A DNA stretch of 64,000 bases from Haemaphysalis longicornis (Eukaryota; Arthropoda; Arachnida; Ixodida; Ixodidae), in contig CM023457.1 of the NCBI GenBank assembly GCA_013339765.2, positions 76,023,819-76,087,818 of the forward strand. Direction: 5' to 3'. The notes under the pieces were generated by a model. It ran no database searches. It was given only the letters and a program-made list of their open reading frames with translations, and had not been told where the DNA came from. Made by a program: the position numbers and the translations under genes. Positions 44,931-56,190 of the stretch are shown here, in pieces; position 1 is the stretch's first letter; each line of letters begins with the position of its first letter.

Positions 44931-45480
44931 TCATCGAAAGTTTTCAGCGACGCAAGAATATGAAACAGTAGGGAACGAATAAAGACCAAATCGAGTTTGC
45001 GGAGCTCTCGAAATTGATTACTAGAAGCACGGACCGTGACAATCGTCCCTACAACATTGCAAAGTGTAAATAAGCATGAACCAAAGAAGGGGTCCTAAGG
45101 CCTACAGAGGGGAGTCTTGCTACTAACTGTGATATAGAGCGGATGCACTCGGAGATGAAGCTGGTGACGGGACGAGTAGCATGGATGACATGGTGAAAAT
45201 ACCGGAAAGTTTCTGGGGTGATTTGTGCTCTAGCAACATTCGACAACGAAGCAGTAGTAAGCGGAATAGCTTGGATTGCGAGTTTGTAATAGTAGCATAG
45301 AATGAAGTGGAAAAAGCACGTACGGAAACAAAGGGAGGCCAATCCGCAGGTGACAACAGAATACGCGCGGACCTATAGAATAAAGGTTTGTGGTGGTGGC
45401 CTATACTAGAGCAGCTAGCGAAGTCATTCAGAATGCCCCCGGGCCTCCAATGGCCTGCAAAATGCCAACATAATTATAAT
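44931..45480. other. No recognised gene
   Basis: The minus frames at 45049-45356 overlap one another and are unrecognised. Part may be 5' sequence of the RTE fragment that follows. Confidence 0.35.
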
Positions 45481-45985
45481 TCACAAGATTGTGACGCCAA
45501 AGAGCTTAAGAATTACCGACCTATCACCTGACTCAGTGTTGTACACACGCTGCTAACCATGATATTAGTTAACAGCCTTAGTGACATCCCAGATTCCGAA
45601 CAGCCGAGAGAACATGATGGATTTAGGAAACCATGATGAACAATGCATCACATTCATGTAGCCGAGCTGTTAATGGAGAAATCCGCGGAATATAATAAAC
45701 GTCGTTACATTGCATTTACAAAAACAAAAGACGCATTTGATTCAGTAGCAACTGCTACAGAGGTGACAGCATTGTGAGCACAGGGAGTAAAGCATACGCA
45801 CATATATACAGCTTCATGAAGACATGTACAAGAAATAGACTGGCACGATAACGCTTGATATGAAGAGTATGAAGTTTCCCGTTAGGAAGCTAGGCTGTCA
45901 GACAAGGAGGCACCGTCTTATCAAAATTATTCACATAATTTCACTAAAGGGTATTTAGGAAGCATGGTACATCTTTGAAAATAGC
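45481..45985 (+). pseudogene. RTE-type LINE reverse transcriptase fragment
   Basis: In one plus frame AKELKNYRPIT is followed, after a stop, by LSVVYTLLTMILVNSLSDIP and DSEQPREHDGFRK. After a shift comes YIAFTKTKDAFDSV. These match the fingers region (NYRPIxLLSxxYK, QxGFRxxxST) and the first catalytic block (DxxKAFDSV) of RTE-clade reverse transcriptase; the first Asp of that block reads T here. Stops, shifts and the mutation show it is dead. The YADD region is not recognisable downstream. Confidence 0.7.
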
Positions 45986-46356
45986 GCACACAAACAAGCG
46001 GGGAGAAGAAAGGAAAACACCTACAACTGCTACCCAACAACTGGTAATTTAATCGATAAAAAATGTTTTTTTAAACCCTGTGCGCGACAAAGCGAGAACA
46101 TTCATCGGCGCCCAGATCAACAAGTGTTCCCTCTATAGTACTTCATACGCACGAATCAAAACCTCTTCAATTCCTCTTGGTGTTGTATTACGATGCTTGA
46201 GCAGGATGGCACTGTTATCAAAGAAGGGTGTTCCTCCACACTCTTTGCAATGTGAGGTCAAATGTGTGCATGGGCTTCCCTTTAGACTGCACGAGTGTTA
46301 ATAATACGCCTGCCCATTGGCCCGACGTACCCCTTCGCGGCACGGCGTGCATAATT
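45986..46356. other. No recognised gene
   Basis: No feature noted. Confidence 0.4.
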
Positions 46357-46564
46357 CTGATTGTGGGGTTTAACGCGCCGACGCAACGCAGGCGATGAGG
46401 CGCGCCGTAGTGGAGGGCTCCGGATTAATTTTGACCACCTGGGGATCTTTATCGTGCGCCGAAATCTCGTACACACGGGCGTTTTTGCTTTTCGCCTCCA
46501 TCGGAAAAGCGGCCGCCGCGGCCGGGAATCGAACGCGCGACCTTGTGCTCAGCAGCGCAACGCG
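46357..46564 (-). mobile_element. tRNA-derived SINE, copy 3 (best preserved)
   Basis: The reverse complement reads GCGCTGCTGAGCACAAGGTC, then the B box GCGTTCGATTCCC, GGCCGCGGCGGCCGC, and the body and tail shared with 6076-6297. It carries fewer deletions than copy 2. Confidence 0.85.
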
Positions 46565-46866
46565 GCGTGTATAATTGTTCACGCGACTTTTAAGAGCATT
46601 TTTGTGAGTTACAAACGTCGTCATCCCCACCTGAACCACTCAGCCAGCATTCACATTTCCCGCTATACGGAACGGTGCTGTTATCTCGTGAATTCCGCTC
46701 CAAATGCTTTACCAAAACGAGAGCAAGATGGAAGCCTCTCTCGGCGTTCTACGGTGCGTCAAGTAGATGTTCTTGGTTTTACCTTTTCTGTCTAGTCAAA
46801 TCTTTTATTAAAGCAAAACCGAAGCTGTTACCGTAATATATAAGGGCTGCAGGCCACAATAATGTG
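46565..46866. other. No recognised gene
   Basis: No feature noted. Confidence 0.4.
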
Positions 46867-46868
46867 TA

Positions 46869-47829
46869 CAGTCGCCGACCGTTTTTTCGGACTCGACGGG
46901 ACCCGCCGATAAGTCCTAATAATCGGTAGTCCGAAAAAAAAGGATTCACTGAAAAAAGAGAAAAAAAAACCTTTATTGGCCGAACGGCTGGAAAAACGTA
47001 TGTATGCGCGTCTGCACATACGCGCGACTAAGTCCGCCTCTATTTCCGCCAGCGTTTGTCCGTCACTGTAGGCAGACAATAGCACTGTTCGCGCTAGATC
47101 AGTATTTGATGCCGCTGGCGTTCGTAGCACGTCATCATCGGAGTCGCTGTCTACTTGCGCCGGTTCGAGGACCTGGCGTACGATTTCGTCATCATCCAAC
47201 TCGGCCCACGGCACGACGGCACTATCGATGTTGGTGAAATCTTCAAACGCGGCCGCTCCCCATCGACACCGCTAGCACGGAGGTCATCGAAAATGTCGGA
47301 TGCTGCGGCAGGCGGCATCTCAGCTGTGGGGTTCTGGACGGTGTGACTATCCTCGTCCTCACTGCCAACCATAAATCCCGCATGCCGAAAGCAGTTGCGG
47401 ATCGTGTCCTGCGTCACTGCCCTCCAAGCATCAGAAAGGATGCTGATAGCCGACAGCACATCCACAGCGTACCTTTTGTCACTGTCCACACACAGCAGCA
47501 CACGATTCAGAAGGCGCGATCGGTAGTGCAGCTTCAAGTTCTTCATGACACCTTGGTCCATGGGCTGCAACACACTTGTGGTATTCGAAGGCAAACATTC
47601 AAAGGTGATCACGGGACCTGTGTCGCCAGGTGGCTACACAAGTCCCGTGAGGGCACCGTGAGAGCACCGAAGCTGGAGTCCGAAAAATCGAACGGCGGGC
47701 TGTGCGGCGTCCGAAATATCGGTCGTGGATATACATGTACTTCAATGGGACAAGTGGCCGTGCCGCGAAGGTGTCCGAATAAACAAGCGTGTCCGAATTT
47801 TCGGTGTCCGAATAAACGGTCGGCGACTG
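46869..47829 (-). mobile_element. Tigger (pogo-type) DNA transposon, internally deleted
   Basis: 961 bp, flanked by TA at 46867-46868 and 47830-47831. Both termini read CAGTCGCCGACCGTTTWTTC, then GGAC. GTCCGAATA words repeat near the right end, as in pogo elements. The minus strand carries the C-terminal part of a DDE transposase. The N-terminal DNA-binding part and first catalytic Asp are absent, so this is a deletion derivative that could only move in trans. Confidence 0.92.
46990..47612 (-). pseudogene. Tigger transposase, C-terminal half
   Basis: The frame 47612-47151 begins with CLPSNTTSVLQPMDQGVMKN, the hallmark of the last catalytic block of the Tigger DDE domain (LPxNTTSxLQPMDQG), followed by LKLHYRSRLLNR. 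A second frame (47214-46990) continues AELDDDEIVRQVLEPAQVDS with the acidic C-terminal region, so one frameshift at about 47210 divides it. Roughly 200 of about 500 expected residues are left. It is not functional by itself. Confidence 0.88.
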
Positions 47830-47831
47830 TA

Positions 47832-48440
47832 TACGTTTTCTTTTGTAGGAATCAATGGGTAGTCACGTTTACGATGGCGTGTTTACGATTAGGACACGAC
47901 CTAATTTATTAACTATTTAGGAGATCGAGTTGTTTATGGTTTTTAAGTGAAATTTTGGTTATCAAAACCATACACAGGCAGTTACAATTTTTTCTAACGG
48001 CTACATCCTGATGCGTGTCGCAAAGGGGTACAGTTGACTGCACGTCATCGGCACCCCATACACCACATTTTTGTGCAGTCAACAAACTGATCGTCATGGC
48101 CTAAAGTACTTTCATTGTAATTTCCTGCCACCTTCTTGAGCGTAGCGATAGTCTACGTCCATGCAGAACAGCCGCAACCTTCGACCGTTCTTCGCTGCGC
48201 CTGCTTTTCTCCGTTGTAGGTTGTTTTTCTGCGTGTTTAAACTACCTCAGCAGCCGGCCACACGATGCCTGCGAAACATTTTACGGAAAACTATCGTCCC
48301 GCAAATGGCATGTCTGTTGCCCGAATCAGCTTTGCCAGATTGGAAAGGGGCTGCGGCAGCAGCCGCTGGTCAAAATTTCACCAGATCTCTTATAAGAAAT
48401 CACCCCATGACCAGAGGCAAAAAAAAAAAAAAAAATATAA
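47832..48440. other. No recognised gene
   Basis: ACAGTTGACTGCAC and GTGCAGTCAAC at about 48031 and 48073 form a small inverted pair. A poly(A) run at 48420-48435 precedes the repeat that follows. Confidence 0.4.
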
Positions 48441-48964
48441 AGCCGTTCCACTCAATGTGAAAGCTATCGAAAGTGCAGAGCAATGATTCGCCATAACGGA
48501 CGGTGGCATTCTTAACCGCTCACCGCTACCACCCACTGCAAATCAAATTTCCCGCCTTCGCAGTGCTCACGCGCCCCCTACCTGAAACTGCGCCTGCGGG
48601 AGTTCTGTTCTTTTTTGTGCTTGCTTTTCCCCCCGCACGTGTCGGCGTCGCACTGCCACCTTTTTTCGCTTACTATCATAAAAACCAACCCAGCGAGCGT
48701 TCCTAACTAAATGAAAGCGGGCGCTGTAGGTTAGTTGCGTATATTTTGCCTCAAATGTACCTACAGTTTTCCGCGCTAAACAACGTGGAGATGTATGACA
48801 AGCGCCCGCGGTTCACGAGTTTCGAACGCTTCTGACTGTACAAACCGCTTGGCTTTCGAAGCCTCTGAGTTACGCCGCGACGACGGAACGCCCTGTGGTT
48901 CAACTTGGGCCCAGCGAGCGAGCTACGACGACAAGGCGAGTCCCTAAAGTGCTCTGCACTTGAA
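48441..48964 (+). repeat. Large inverted repeat pair, arm 1 (repeat E)
   Basis: Matches the reverse complement of 52914-53520. Shared blocks are CCGTTCCACTCAATGTGAAA, ATTTCCCGCCTTC, GGGAGTTCTGTTCTTTTT, TTTGCCTCAAATGTACCT and CACGAGTTTCGAACG. This arm lacks about 70 bp present in the other near 53350-53420. It does not encode a recognised protein. Confidence 0.85.
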
Positions 48965-50050
48965 AGAGCAAGAACAGACACCCAGCTCCCCGAGAAAGCC
49001 GAAACCCGAGACGGACCAGAGCGTCTGCCCGGGCCGGACCCAGACAGAGAGAAGGAGCTTTGCCCTCACCCTTGAAGAGAACTTTTGGAGAGCACTCCGC
49101 ATTGTGACTTCGACAAAGACGTGTTTTTTCTGTACGAGGGAAATTCGTGCAATTTTTCCATCATTTTTCCATTCCATTTTTCCAATTTTTCCCCCCTACT
49201 CTCCTGTCCACTTCTGTTTTATGTAATTCAGTTTTTGAGAAACTGATAACATCTTTTCTGCGCATGCAGACTGCCGAAGCATAGTCTTCAAGGTGGTATT
49301 TTTGTTGCTTTGCCCACCCCATCGTAAAGGGTGGAATTTGATTACATCAAAATAAGTTTGAGCGTCGTGAAATGAAATTTTATTCATATCTGTCGCAGTG
49401 CTAGTTAAAAAGGCCTCTTACTCCATTTTCTAACGGCATGCTCGCACAGAAAGTTACCCCGCATCCGGTACATTTCTCGCTGTACTTTTTGCCTATCTTG
49501 ATTTTTCAATGTACGAACTGGTGAAACTTATATTTCTCGAGTTAATATACAAGCGTTGAACATTTCACTGGTTGCTGTACAATCAACATGCCATACAAAA
49601 CAAGTTAGTGAGGAAACGCTAGCGGTACGTCCTCCAGAAATGATATCGAACTATGTTGTTCAGTGCGGTTTGTTTGCTCAAATATCACATTTGACTTTTC
49701 ATATTACTTTCGGGGGTGGTGAAAACCAAAAATACTTATCGAGCACTCTAAACGCGCATGCAGTCCAGTAATGTTAGTCGCTCTTCAAAGAGGGGTAAAA
49801 ACTTCCATCTAGTGAAAAAAAAAAAAAAAATCCATGATTCAAAGCAGTAACACACTTCTTTCACCAATTTTCACCAGATATTGTCTGATGTAGTCGTGCC
49901 GTCACCTTAACACCAGTAGCACCCAAATTTCGCCAGATTTGAAGTAGATGCTGTAGAATTTCATCGTGTGGCAACGCTGGTCCGGTACGAATGTCACGTT
50001 AACTCAGTGAAAACAAGACTTAACCAAAGCTGACCGTAAGCAACCGGACG
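48965..50050. other. No recognised gene
   Basis: A poly(A) run at 49816-49831 and short frames. Nothing is recognised. Confidence 0.4.
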
Positions 50051-50251
50051 CTATATTCCATTCTTAACCAGCTTAGAGTGGTCTGAGGCATAGCTAAGAA
50101 GGCGCTTCCCCGCACGGGGTGAGTATGACCAGCAAATGTGATCCGGCTGAAACGTCAATTTGACATCCAGGAACAGCAGCTTGCTTCCATCGTGTACTTC
50201 AGAAGTACCCGCTCGTAACGAGCTGAATTTTGCAAGATGAATCAGTTCCAA
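50051..50251 (-). pseudogene. Retroelement reverse transcriptase C-terminal fragment
   Basis: The 66-codon minus frame reads LLFLDVKLTFQPDHICWSYS, then PRAGKRLLSYASDHSKLVKN. The pattern FLDxxLxF...CWxYxPRxxKxLLxxxSxHSKLVKxxI is one I associate with retroelement reverse transcriptases of ticks, possibly Penelope-like. It lacks the catalytic core, and I cannot fix the clade. Confidence 0.45.
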
Positions 50252-50360
50252 CTAGGGCGGCTCGCAGTGAAGCATGGTATGGGTCTAACGGCTCGTTCAT
50301 TCGAAATGGTTGGAGAGGTGGGTATCGGGAATGAGTTAACAAGGCGACACTGGCTGCGTC

Positions 50361-50681
50361 CAAGTTAACAAGTTAAGAACGGCGACGGATGTCGTCGTTG
50401 TGCCTCATCGCCGCAGCCGGATGTTACTCCGCGCGGCGCAAGTAGTCAGTTGCTGGGAATATTTTGAACATGGCACGAGCCGTTTTCGTGATTTTTTGGG
50501 CTTAATATGCCTATAAACTACTCCAACCCCGACAAACAAACCACGCGAGAAAAGGCAGACGATATCACGCATTCATAGCAATGTCCTTTCAAAATGCGCG
50601 CGCCCGTTGACATACGGGTCCGTCGCTTAGGCGGAGTGATACACTACATTAGCTACTTCCGTTCTTAACTTGTTCGCGAGC
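50361..50681 (-). mobile_element. MITE family C, copy 2
   Basis: About 315 bp. AACAAGTTAAGAACGG at 50367-50382 is mirrored exactly by CCGTTCTTAACTTGTT at 50659-50674. The interior is the inverse of the MITE at 21196-21500. No gene is present. Confidence 0.88.
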
Positions 50682-50692
50682 AAGCAGCGCCT

Positions 50693-50790
50693 GCGTTTTG
50701 TCTTGCGGTGCAATTGTCTGCGCGTTCAATGTCCGCTCGTGGCGCGAGAACTGAGCTATCGCTCGACAAACTTGGTTTAACCGCTATTAC
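50693..50790 (+). repeat. Dispersed repeat D2, copy 2
   Basis: GCGTTTTGTCTTGCGGTGCA, GGCGCGAGAACTGAGCTATC and GCTCGACAAAC-like blocks match 16498-16605. Confidence 0.55.
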
Positions 50791-50869
50791 ATTGGTGAAG
50801 GCGCCCCAGAACTGACCTCCGTCAATGCCGTGGTAGCGTGGTAGACGAGCCGCGAGCCGGAGAGTTGCC

Positions 50870-51350
50870 TGGGTGTTAACGACAAACAGCCGAGAACTCA
50901 GACAGACAAATCCCTACACAAACGATACGAAAATTTTGAAAACGTGGCATACGGGACTCGCGGCCGATTACCCGGGTCGCGATGCCATGGCCCTTGCAAT
51001 AGTCAATCGACAATGCGATTCCATCATTTGCGGGTCGGTACGCACTAGCGAACCAGAAGTGGGCGAAGAGGCGGCTATTGCCTCGGCGATGAATGCCTCC
51101 GCGAAAATCAAATACGTGGTGAGCGACTCAAAGTCTGCTATTATAAATAACGCAATAAGGCGCATCTCCCCATAGGCACCTGCGATTCTGCAGGACTCGA
51201 CTACGCAGAATTGAGCAGTCTGGCAAGGTATATCTATAATATGGGCATCTTCACAGTCCTGCTGGGGTTGGGAACAGATGCGCGCACGACGCCGCTCGAG
51301 GATTTTCTAACCGAGCTGGCGACTACAAGAGCGCTCATTCGCTTCGACGT
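50870..51350 (+). pseudogene. LINE RNase H fragment
   Basis: The frame 50873-51175 reads GRDAMALAIVNRQCDSIICG, then EEAAIASAMN with the catalytic Glu, then YVVSDSKSAIINNAIR with the catalytic Asp of the TDS/SDS block, ending RRISP before a stop. The following frame (51211-51345, SLARYIYNMG) continues the family order weakly. The first Asp region is eroded. It is dead and isolated from any reverse transcriptase domain. Confidence 0.65.
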
Positions 51351-51355
51351 TGGGG

Positions 51356-51398
51356 CAGGGATCGGCTCGTGTCCTACAGGGACTCGAGCCGATCCCTG
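51356..51398. repeat. Hairpin, 14-bp perfect arms
   Basis: CAGGGATCGGCTCG and CGAGCCGATCCCTG are separated by 15 bases. It lies where the LINE similarity ends. Confidence 0.9.
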
Positions 51399-51420
51399 TA
51401 ACTATTCCACTGTAGTCCTG

Positions 51421-51600
51421 CGGTTCGTGGTAGCCAACTTGCAGCTCTTATCCCACTATGTTTGTCCCCTTAGCAGTACGCTTAACTGGGACATTTCTTC
51501 CCGACGTCGTTAGAGTGTTGTGGTTCGCGGTAGCAAATTTGAAGCGTTGATAACCCTGAGTTCGTCGCTAAACAGTACACAAAGCGGGAACAGCCAAACT
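51421..51600 (+). repeat. Two-copy tandem repeat, period ~106 bp
   Basis: GCGGTTCGTGGTAGCCAACT at 51420 and GTGGTTCGCGGTAGCAAATT at 51526 begin two units, each running about 75 bp to a GGGACAT/GGGAACA end. Confidence 0.5.
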
Positions 51601-52015
51601 GTCTTGTTCTGACGCAGTTCTGACCAAAACTGTGTCCGTCTGTCGGGTTGCGTCGACCAATAATCGCACGCACTCGCTCCAAAGCTAGCGCAAATTCCTC
51701 TTTAGCTCTCAATATAATGTAGGTATCTCTAAAAAATTCATACTGAAATTGGTCGCTAGAACGACTCCAATTTCACGCCGATTTACATTCACAGCGAAGT
51801 TTCAAACGTTGCAGAATTCCCGGATTGCTGTCAATGCATGGCCTTCTATATATACGGACTAAGTATGGCTACAGAAAACAATTGCGCTCTTGTTTTACGG
51901 ATCGAAACAATCACGAGAAAAATTGCATGATAATTAATTTAAAACTAATTCTAAGGTTGTTGTGTGTATATGTCTTTATTCAATCAATATAGTAGGCTGC
52001 CATACACAACTCAAT
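51600..52015. other. No recognised gene
   Basis: No feature noted. Confidence 0.4.
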
Positions 52016-52019
52016 AAAG

Positions 52020-52150
52020 TTATCTACCAATATAGCCCTGCTGGTCTTTCACCTTCACAGTGTAGTGAAAGGGCCCAATTTTTTTTCGCCCGGCCGGCTC
52101 GTATGTATGGCGCCAGTTTTTAGCCATGCCCGAACTCTTTTCTCGCGCTT
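52020..52150 (-). pseudogene. Possible Ty3/Gypsy integrase tail fragment
   Basis: In the minus frame 52208-52020, KNWRHTYEPAGRKKIGPFHY is followed by TVKVKDQQGYIGR. This resembles the chromodomain-like tail of Ty3-type integrases (W-x-P-G-x-I...GPxSYxVxxxDG...RH). No catalytic domain or LTR was found nearby. Tentative. Confidence 0.3.
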
Positions 52151-52590
52151 CATTTACACTAGTCCGCATAGAAAAGGCAGTTAGTTGGGTGCAGTACGTG
52201 AACCGCAACGAACGCCCCTACAGCTCAGCGGAAGAGGCAGCGGAAATCTCAGGCCAGCGCTCTGCCGGAAATGGGGTCGCACTACGCTTAACGGCGAGGC
52301 AGGCCAGGAATTCCGCCAATGCGGACCTTCCCTCGGGATCTCTTTCGTCCCCTTTTCCCCCTTCCCTGGTGCTAGCTCGGTTCTTTCTTCTCACCATTCC
52401 CGGTGAGGGAAGAGAAGGAAAAGGGTCGCTGCAAATTGAGGCGCAAATAATCAAGTGCACAAGTGAACTGAGACGGGCTAGTTGGTGCATGATGCCACTT
52501 AGAAAAAACAGTGTTTGTCTTTACTCCCTGTCGTACCGTTTTTTCGGCGCTGTTTTTCTAAGTGGAATCAAGTGAAGTCTGGACAACGAG
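52150..52590. other. Unrecognised open frame
   Basis: The plus frame 52126-52575 (149 codons) shows no domain and overlaps a minus frame of 90 codons. I do not call a gene. Confidence 0.3.
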
Positions 52591-52591
52591 G

Positions 52592-52797
<206 letters not shown>

Positions 52798-52913
52798 CAT
52801 GGTACCACGTTTCTCTCTCTCGCTCTCTTCTTCTGAAGGACTCATGCCAGCCTGCTGTGGTCAATGTCGGGTCGCGCTGGCCGAAGATATCTCTGTCGAG
52901 TTCAATTTTTTTT

Positions 52914-53520
52914 AAGTGCAGAACACTTTAGGGGCTCCCCTTGGCGTCGTAGCTCGCTCGCTGGACCCAAGTAGAGCCACGCGACGTACCGTCGTAGCGG
53001 AGTCCCGCCGTAGCGGCGTTCCACAGAGACTTCGAAAGCCAAACGGTTTTTGTAGTCATAACCGTTCGAAACTCGTGAACCACTGGCGCTTGTCATGCAT
53101 CTCCCCGTTGTTTAGCGCAAAGAAAACTGCAGGTACATTTGAGGCAAAATATGCGTAATTAATCGGCAGCGCCCGCGTTCATTTTGTTAGGAACGCTCAT
53201 TGGGTTATAGTATTTGCGATAGTAAGCGAAAAAAAGTGGTAGTGCAACGCCGGCACGTGCGGGAGGAAAAGCAAGCACAAAAAGAACAGAACTCCCGCTG
53301 GCGCAGTTTCAGGCAGGGGGAGCGCGAGCACTGTGAAGGCGGGAAATTTGAAATGCGTTGGACAAACCTCCGTTGAATTCATCACGAGAGGAATGAGACA
53401 GGGCGGCGAAGAGCGTGATGGGTGGTAAGAGTGACCGGATAACGGCGCCACAGCCCATTATGGCGAATCCCTGCTCTGCCCTTCCGACAGCTTTCACATT
53501 GAGTGGAACGGCTTTATTTT
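52914..53520 (-). repeat. Large inverted repeat pair, arm 2 (repeat E)
   Basis: The reverse complement aligns with 48441-48964 (see there). At its far end it reads GAGTGGAACGGCTTTATT. It is the longer of the two arms. Confidence 0.85.
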
Positions 53521-54554
53521 TTTCCTTAGAGGGACACTGGAGTGAGTTGCAAATATCCCCTAAACAGCTCGCAAGACAGGAGCCTAGAAGTAGTATGCCA
53601 TGTTTTGAGTGTTTATAGCCGATTTAGGAGAATTTCGTAGCGGAAACAGTGGTTCCCAAAGTGCTGTTCTGTTCACACCGTCGTACGCGGGGATTTGCGG
53701 ACGTGGACTATGACGACGCGGATTAGCGAACCTTGAGCGTGACCGAGTTAGTGTTCGAGCACGCTCACGCGCGTGTGTGTACGTGCACGTGTGTCTTCGT
53801 AGTACGGAGCTCAACGAACGGGAAACATTAATAACTTGTCCCACCCCTTTTTTTGTGCTTTTTTAAGAATAAGGAGCACACACGAGAACACGCGAACAGC
53901 CGTATCCCGAGAGAAAGAGCATACATACAGACAAGCAGCAAATGGTCGACTTGGGGACATTAACCGAAGCGGCAAGGGAGTGACCTGTGGCGCTGGCGCA
54001 TCCTTGGCTATAGCTTTAGTTCATGACACCAAGTGGCCCTCTTCGCGCAATCGTGGCAAAGGCGCGCATTCTTTATCCTGGGATCGAAGGCAAAAAAACT
54101 CCCACCTCCCCTCGCGGGAACCCCTGAGTAGATGCGACGCATAGGGGGTTCACGTTGCAGCGTTGGACAGCGGAGGAACGGCGCTTGAACGATGGAGCGG
54201 AGCGGTGCAGGCACCGCGTTTTATAGCGCGCATAACGGTGAGGGGAAGCGCCGGCGCCAGTGCGTCTGTCGCGGCTATGACGCAACACAATCTAACACAA
54301 TCCACTTTAATCCAAGCCAAGCCAAGCCAAGCCAAGCCAATGCCCCTCGCGAGAGAGTGTTCGTTATCGGAGAGGAGAAGGGATGAGCGGCGGAGAGCGC
54401 AGCTGGCGCGGCGAGGAGAATGGGGGAGGGGCGGACGCTGACGACGACAACGCCGGATTCAGGGACAAGGCGGGTGAATGAGATGCGTTGCATCTAAAAA
54501 GATAAAAGATAAGCTGGAATGTCAACCAGGCTATGGCCTAATTTGCTAACTACA
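53521..54554. other. No recognised gene; (CCAAG)n at 54312-54338
   Basis: Short pentamer run AGCCAAGCCAAGCCAAGCCA, a variant of the TCCAA tails elsewhere, probably ends a truncated plus-strand retroposon. 54150-54480 is GC-rich with overlapping frames and no domain. Confidence 0.4.
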
Positions 54555-54559
54555 TGTAA
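54555..54559 (+). other. 5-bp target duplication, left
   Basis: TGTAA immediately before the 5' LTR, repeated at 60381-60385. Confidence 0.9.
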
Positions 54560-54727
54560 TGTAGAAACCCCCAACTTCGACTTCTTTCTTCTAGCCATCT
54601 GGCAACACTGTATATCCGTCTCGAGCTCGCTGTGTAGGCAGCAGCACTATCGAAATAAATTTAGTCGTTGTTTGTTCCTCACAAGGGTGTGGTGTCGCTC
54701 TATCTGGCGTCTTTCAAAGTTTCATTA
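54560..54727 (+). repeat. 5' LTR of BEL/Pao element
   Basis: 168 bp, TGTAGAAACCCCCAACTTCG to TTTCATTA. It contains AATAAA at about 54655. The only difference from the 3' LTR is T at 54600 against G at 60253. Confidence 0.97.
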
Positions 54728-54728
54728 T

Positions 54729-54744
54729 TTTGGTGCCGAAAACG
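54729..54744 (+). promoter_or_regulatory. Primer-binding site
   Basis: TTGGTGCCGAAAAC begins within three bases of the 5' LTR. TGG complements the CCA end of a tRNA. Which tRNA is not determined. Confidence 0.75.
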
Positions 54745-54836
54745 CGGAAAGTAACAACGCTTACCGGTGAAAACAACGAGGCTATCGGACGGACGACGAG
54801 ACGACAAATCCAAGGACATGGTGAACGTACACAGAC

Positions 54837-56190
54837 TTGGAAGTGAAACGCGAGTTGACTCTGTCGCGCCCACGCACGAAGCCTAAAGACGCCATCCCAA
54901 CGAAGCCGAAGAACCAAACGAAGCCTACCACACCACAACGGGGCTATGGACCGACTCAAACAGAAAAGAGCAGCACTGCGAACTCAGGTGACGAAACTGA
55001 TTTCGAAGCGAATTCAGCGCTTGAAAGCCACGCAGAAGAAAAGGCCCTAAACGTTCTAACTGCCAGGCTTAGCGCCCCTGAAAATAAAACTAAACGAAGC
55101 GGATGCCGCCATTGAGCCACTTGTGTTGGAACACGAAGCCGCGCAGAACTACGCCAGCACCATAGAATACGATGACTCGATCGTCACGTGCATAGCGAGG
55201 CTCGGCCAGGAGGCCGCAAGAAGCACAAAGAGCAAAAAGAAAACGGAGAGCGAAGCAACGCCGCCGCCGTCCTTCCGACGGTAACCGGAGCTCTGCGCGT
55301 TCGAAGGTGAAGTTGCCGAAGCTCGCCCTACAACGATTTAGCGGCGCTGCCACGGAAGTGGCAGCCGTTCTGGGAGCAGTTTCGGCAGGCTATTCACGAC
55401 AACGAAGCTCTTTCTAACGCGGAGAAGTTCTTGTACCTACAGACAACGCTCACTGGGAAAGCTGCATCTGCGGGTAGCTGGGATACAAGTGACAGGAGCG
55501 AACTACGCCAGCGTTCATCGAGCTTTTGAAGGAGCGTTTTGGCCGCTCGGATGTGCTTATCCAGGAACATCTCACCCAGTTACTGGACTTGCCTACCATA
55601 CGAAGTGAAAATGTGGTTAACAGCCTACGTCGCCTCTACGATCACTTGCAGCGCAACATGTCGGCGCTCACAGCTCTGGGTGTGAACAGCGAAAGCTACG
55701 GAGCGATGCTTTGCTCCGCGCTGCTGCGAACACTCCCAAGCGAACTTGTCATCGATTATCACAGGCGTCGTTACCGCAGTCAAGGAAGACAACGGATTGC
55801 GCATAGAGGGCTTGCTTGATTTCTTAAAAACCGAAGTGGAAAGTAGAGAACAAGCACTGCAAGTTGGCCGACAAGAACGAAAGAACCCCAGTACGAAACC
55901 TCGTTTCGAAAATGAAAAGACCAGAGAGTGGAAAGCGTCGACGGCTTCACTGTATTCGGGAAGTGGGGTTCGCGGCATATGGATCCATGCGCATTCTGTG
56001 CTGCGAAGAACCACGGAACGAAGGAATGTCAAGCACCCACTTTCTCTGGAGGAAAAGAAGAAGGACCCTCCGGGATTCCGGTAGATGCTTCCGCTGCGCT
56101 GTCAAAGGCCACATTTCGAGACAGTGTCACAACAAAAGCGTCAGGTGCAAGAATTGCGGCAAGAGGCACCTGACTCAGATGTGCGACCCT
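54837..56190 (+). pseudogene. BEL/Pao Gag region, frameshifted
   Basis: A basic, threonine- and proline-rich N-terminus (54837-55115) is followed in another frame by LQRFSGAATE, the start of a DUF1759-like Gag domain, and in a third frame (55526-55819) by its continuation (FGRSDVLIQEHLTQLLDLPT ... LLRTLPSELVIDY). CAFCAAKNHGTKEC at about 55990 and CFRCAVKGHISRQC plus CKNCGKRHLTQMC at 56090-56190 are CCHC-type knuckles, the first in a different frame from the others. At least four frame changes are needed, so no intact Gag is encoded as the sequence stands. Confidence 0.88.

Noticed and set aside
43460..44940. Target duplication around the inverted LINE
   Set aside because: No convincing direct repeat was found at the outer ends; the 5' boundary is not exact.
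54275..54493. WLGLAWLGL repeat frame
   Set aside because: Translation of the (CCAAG)n run at 54312-54338.
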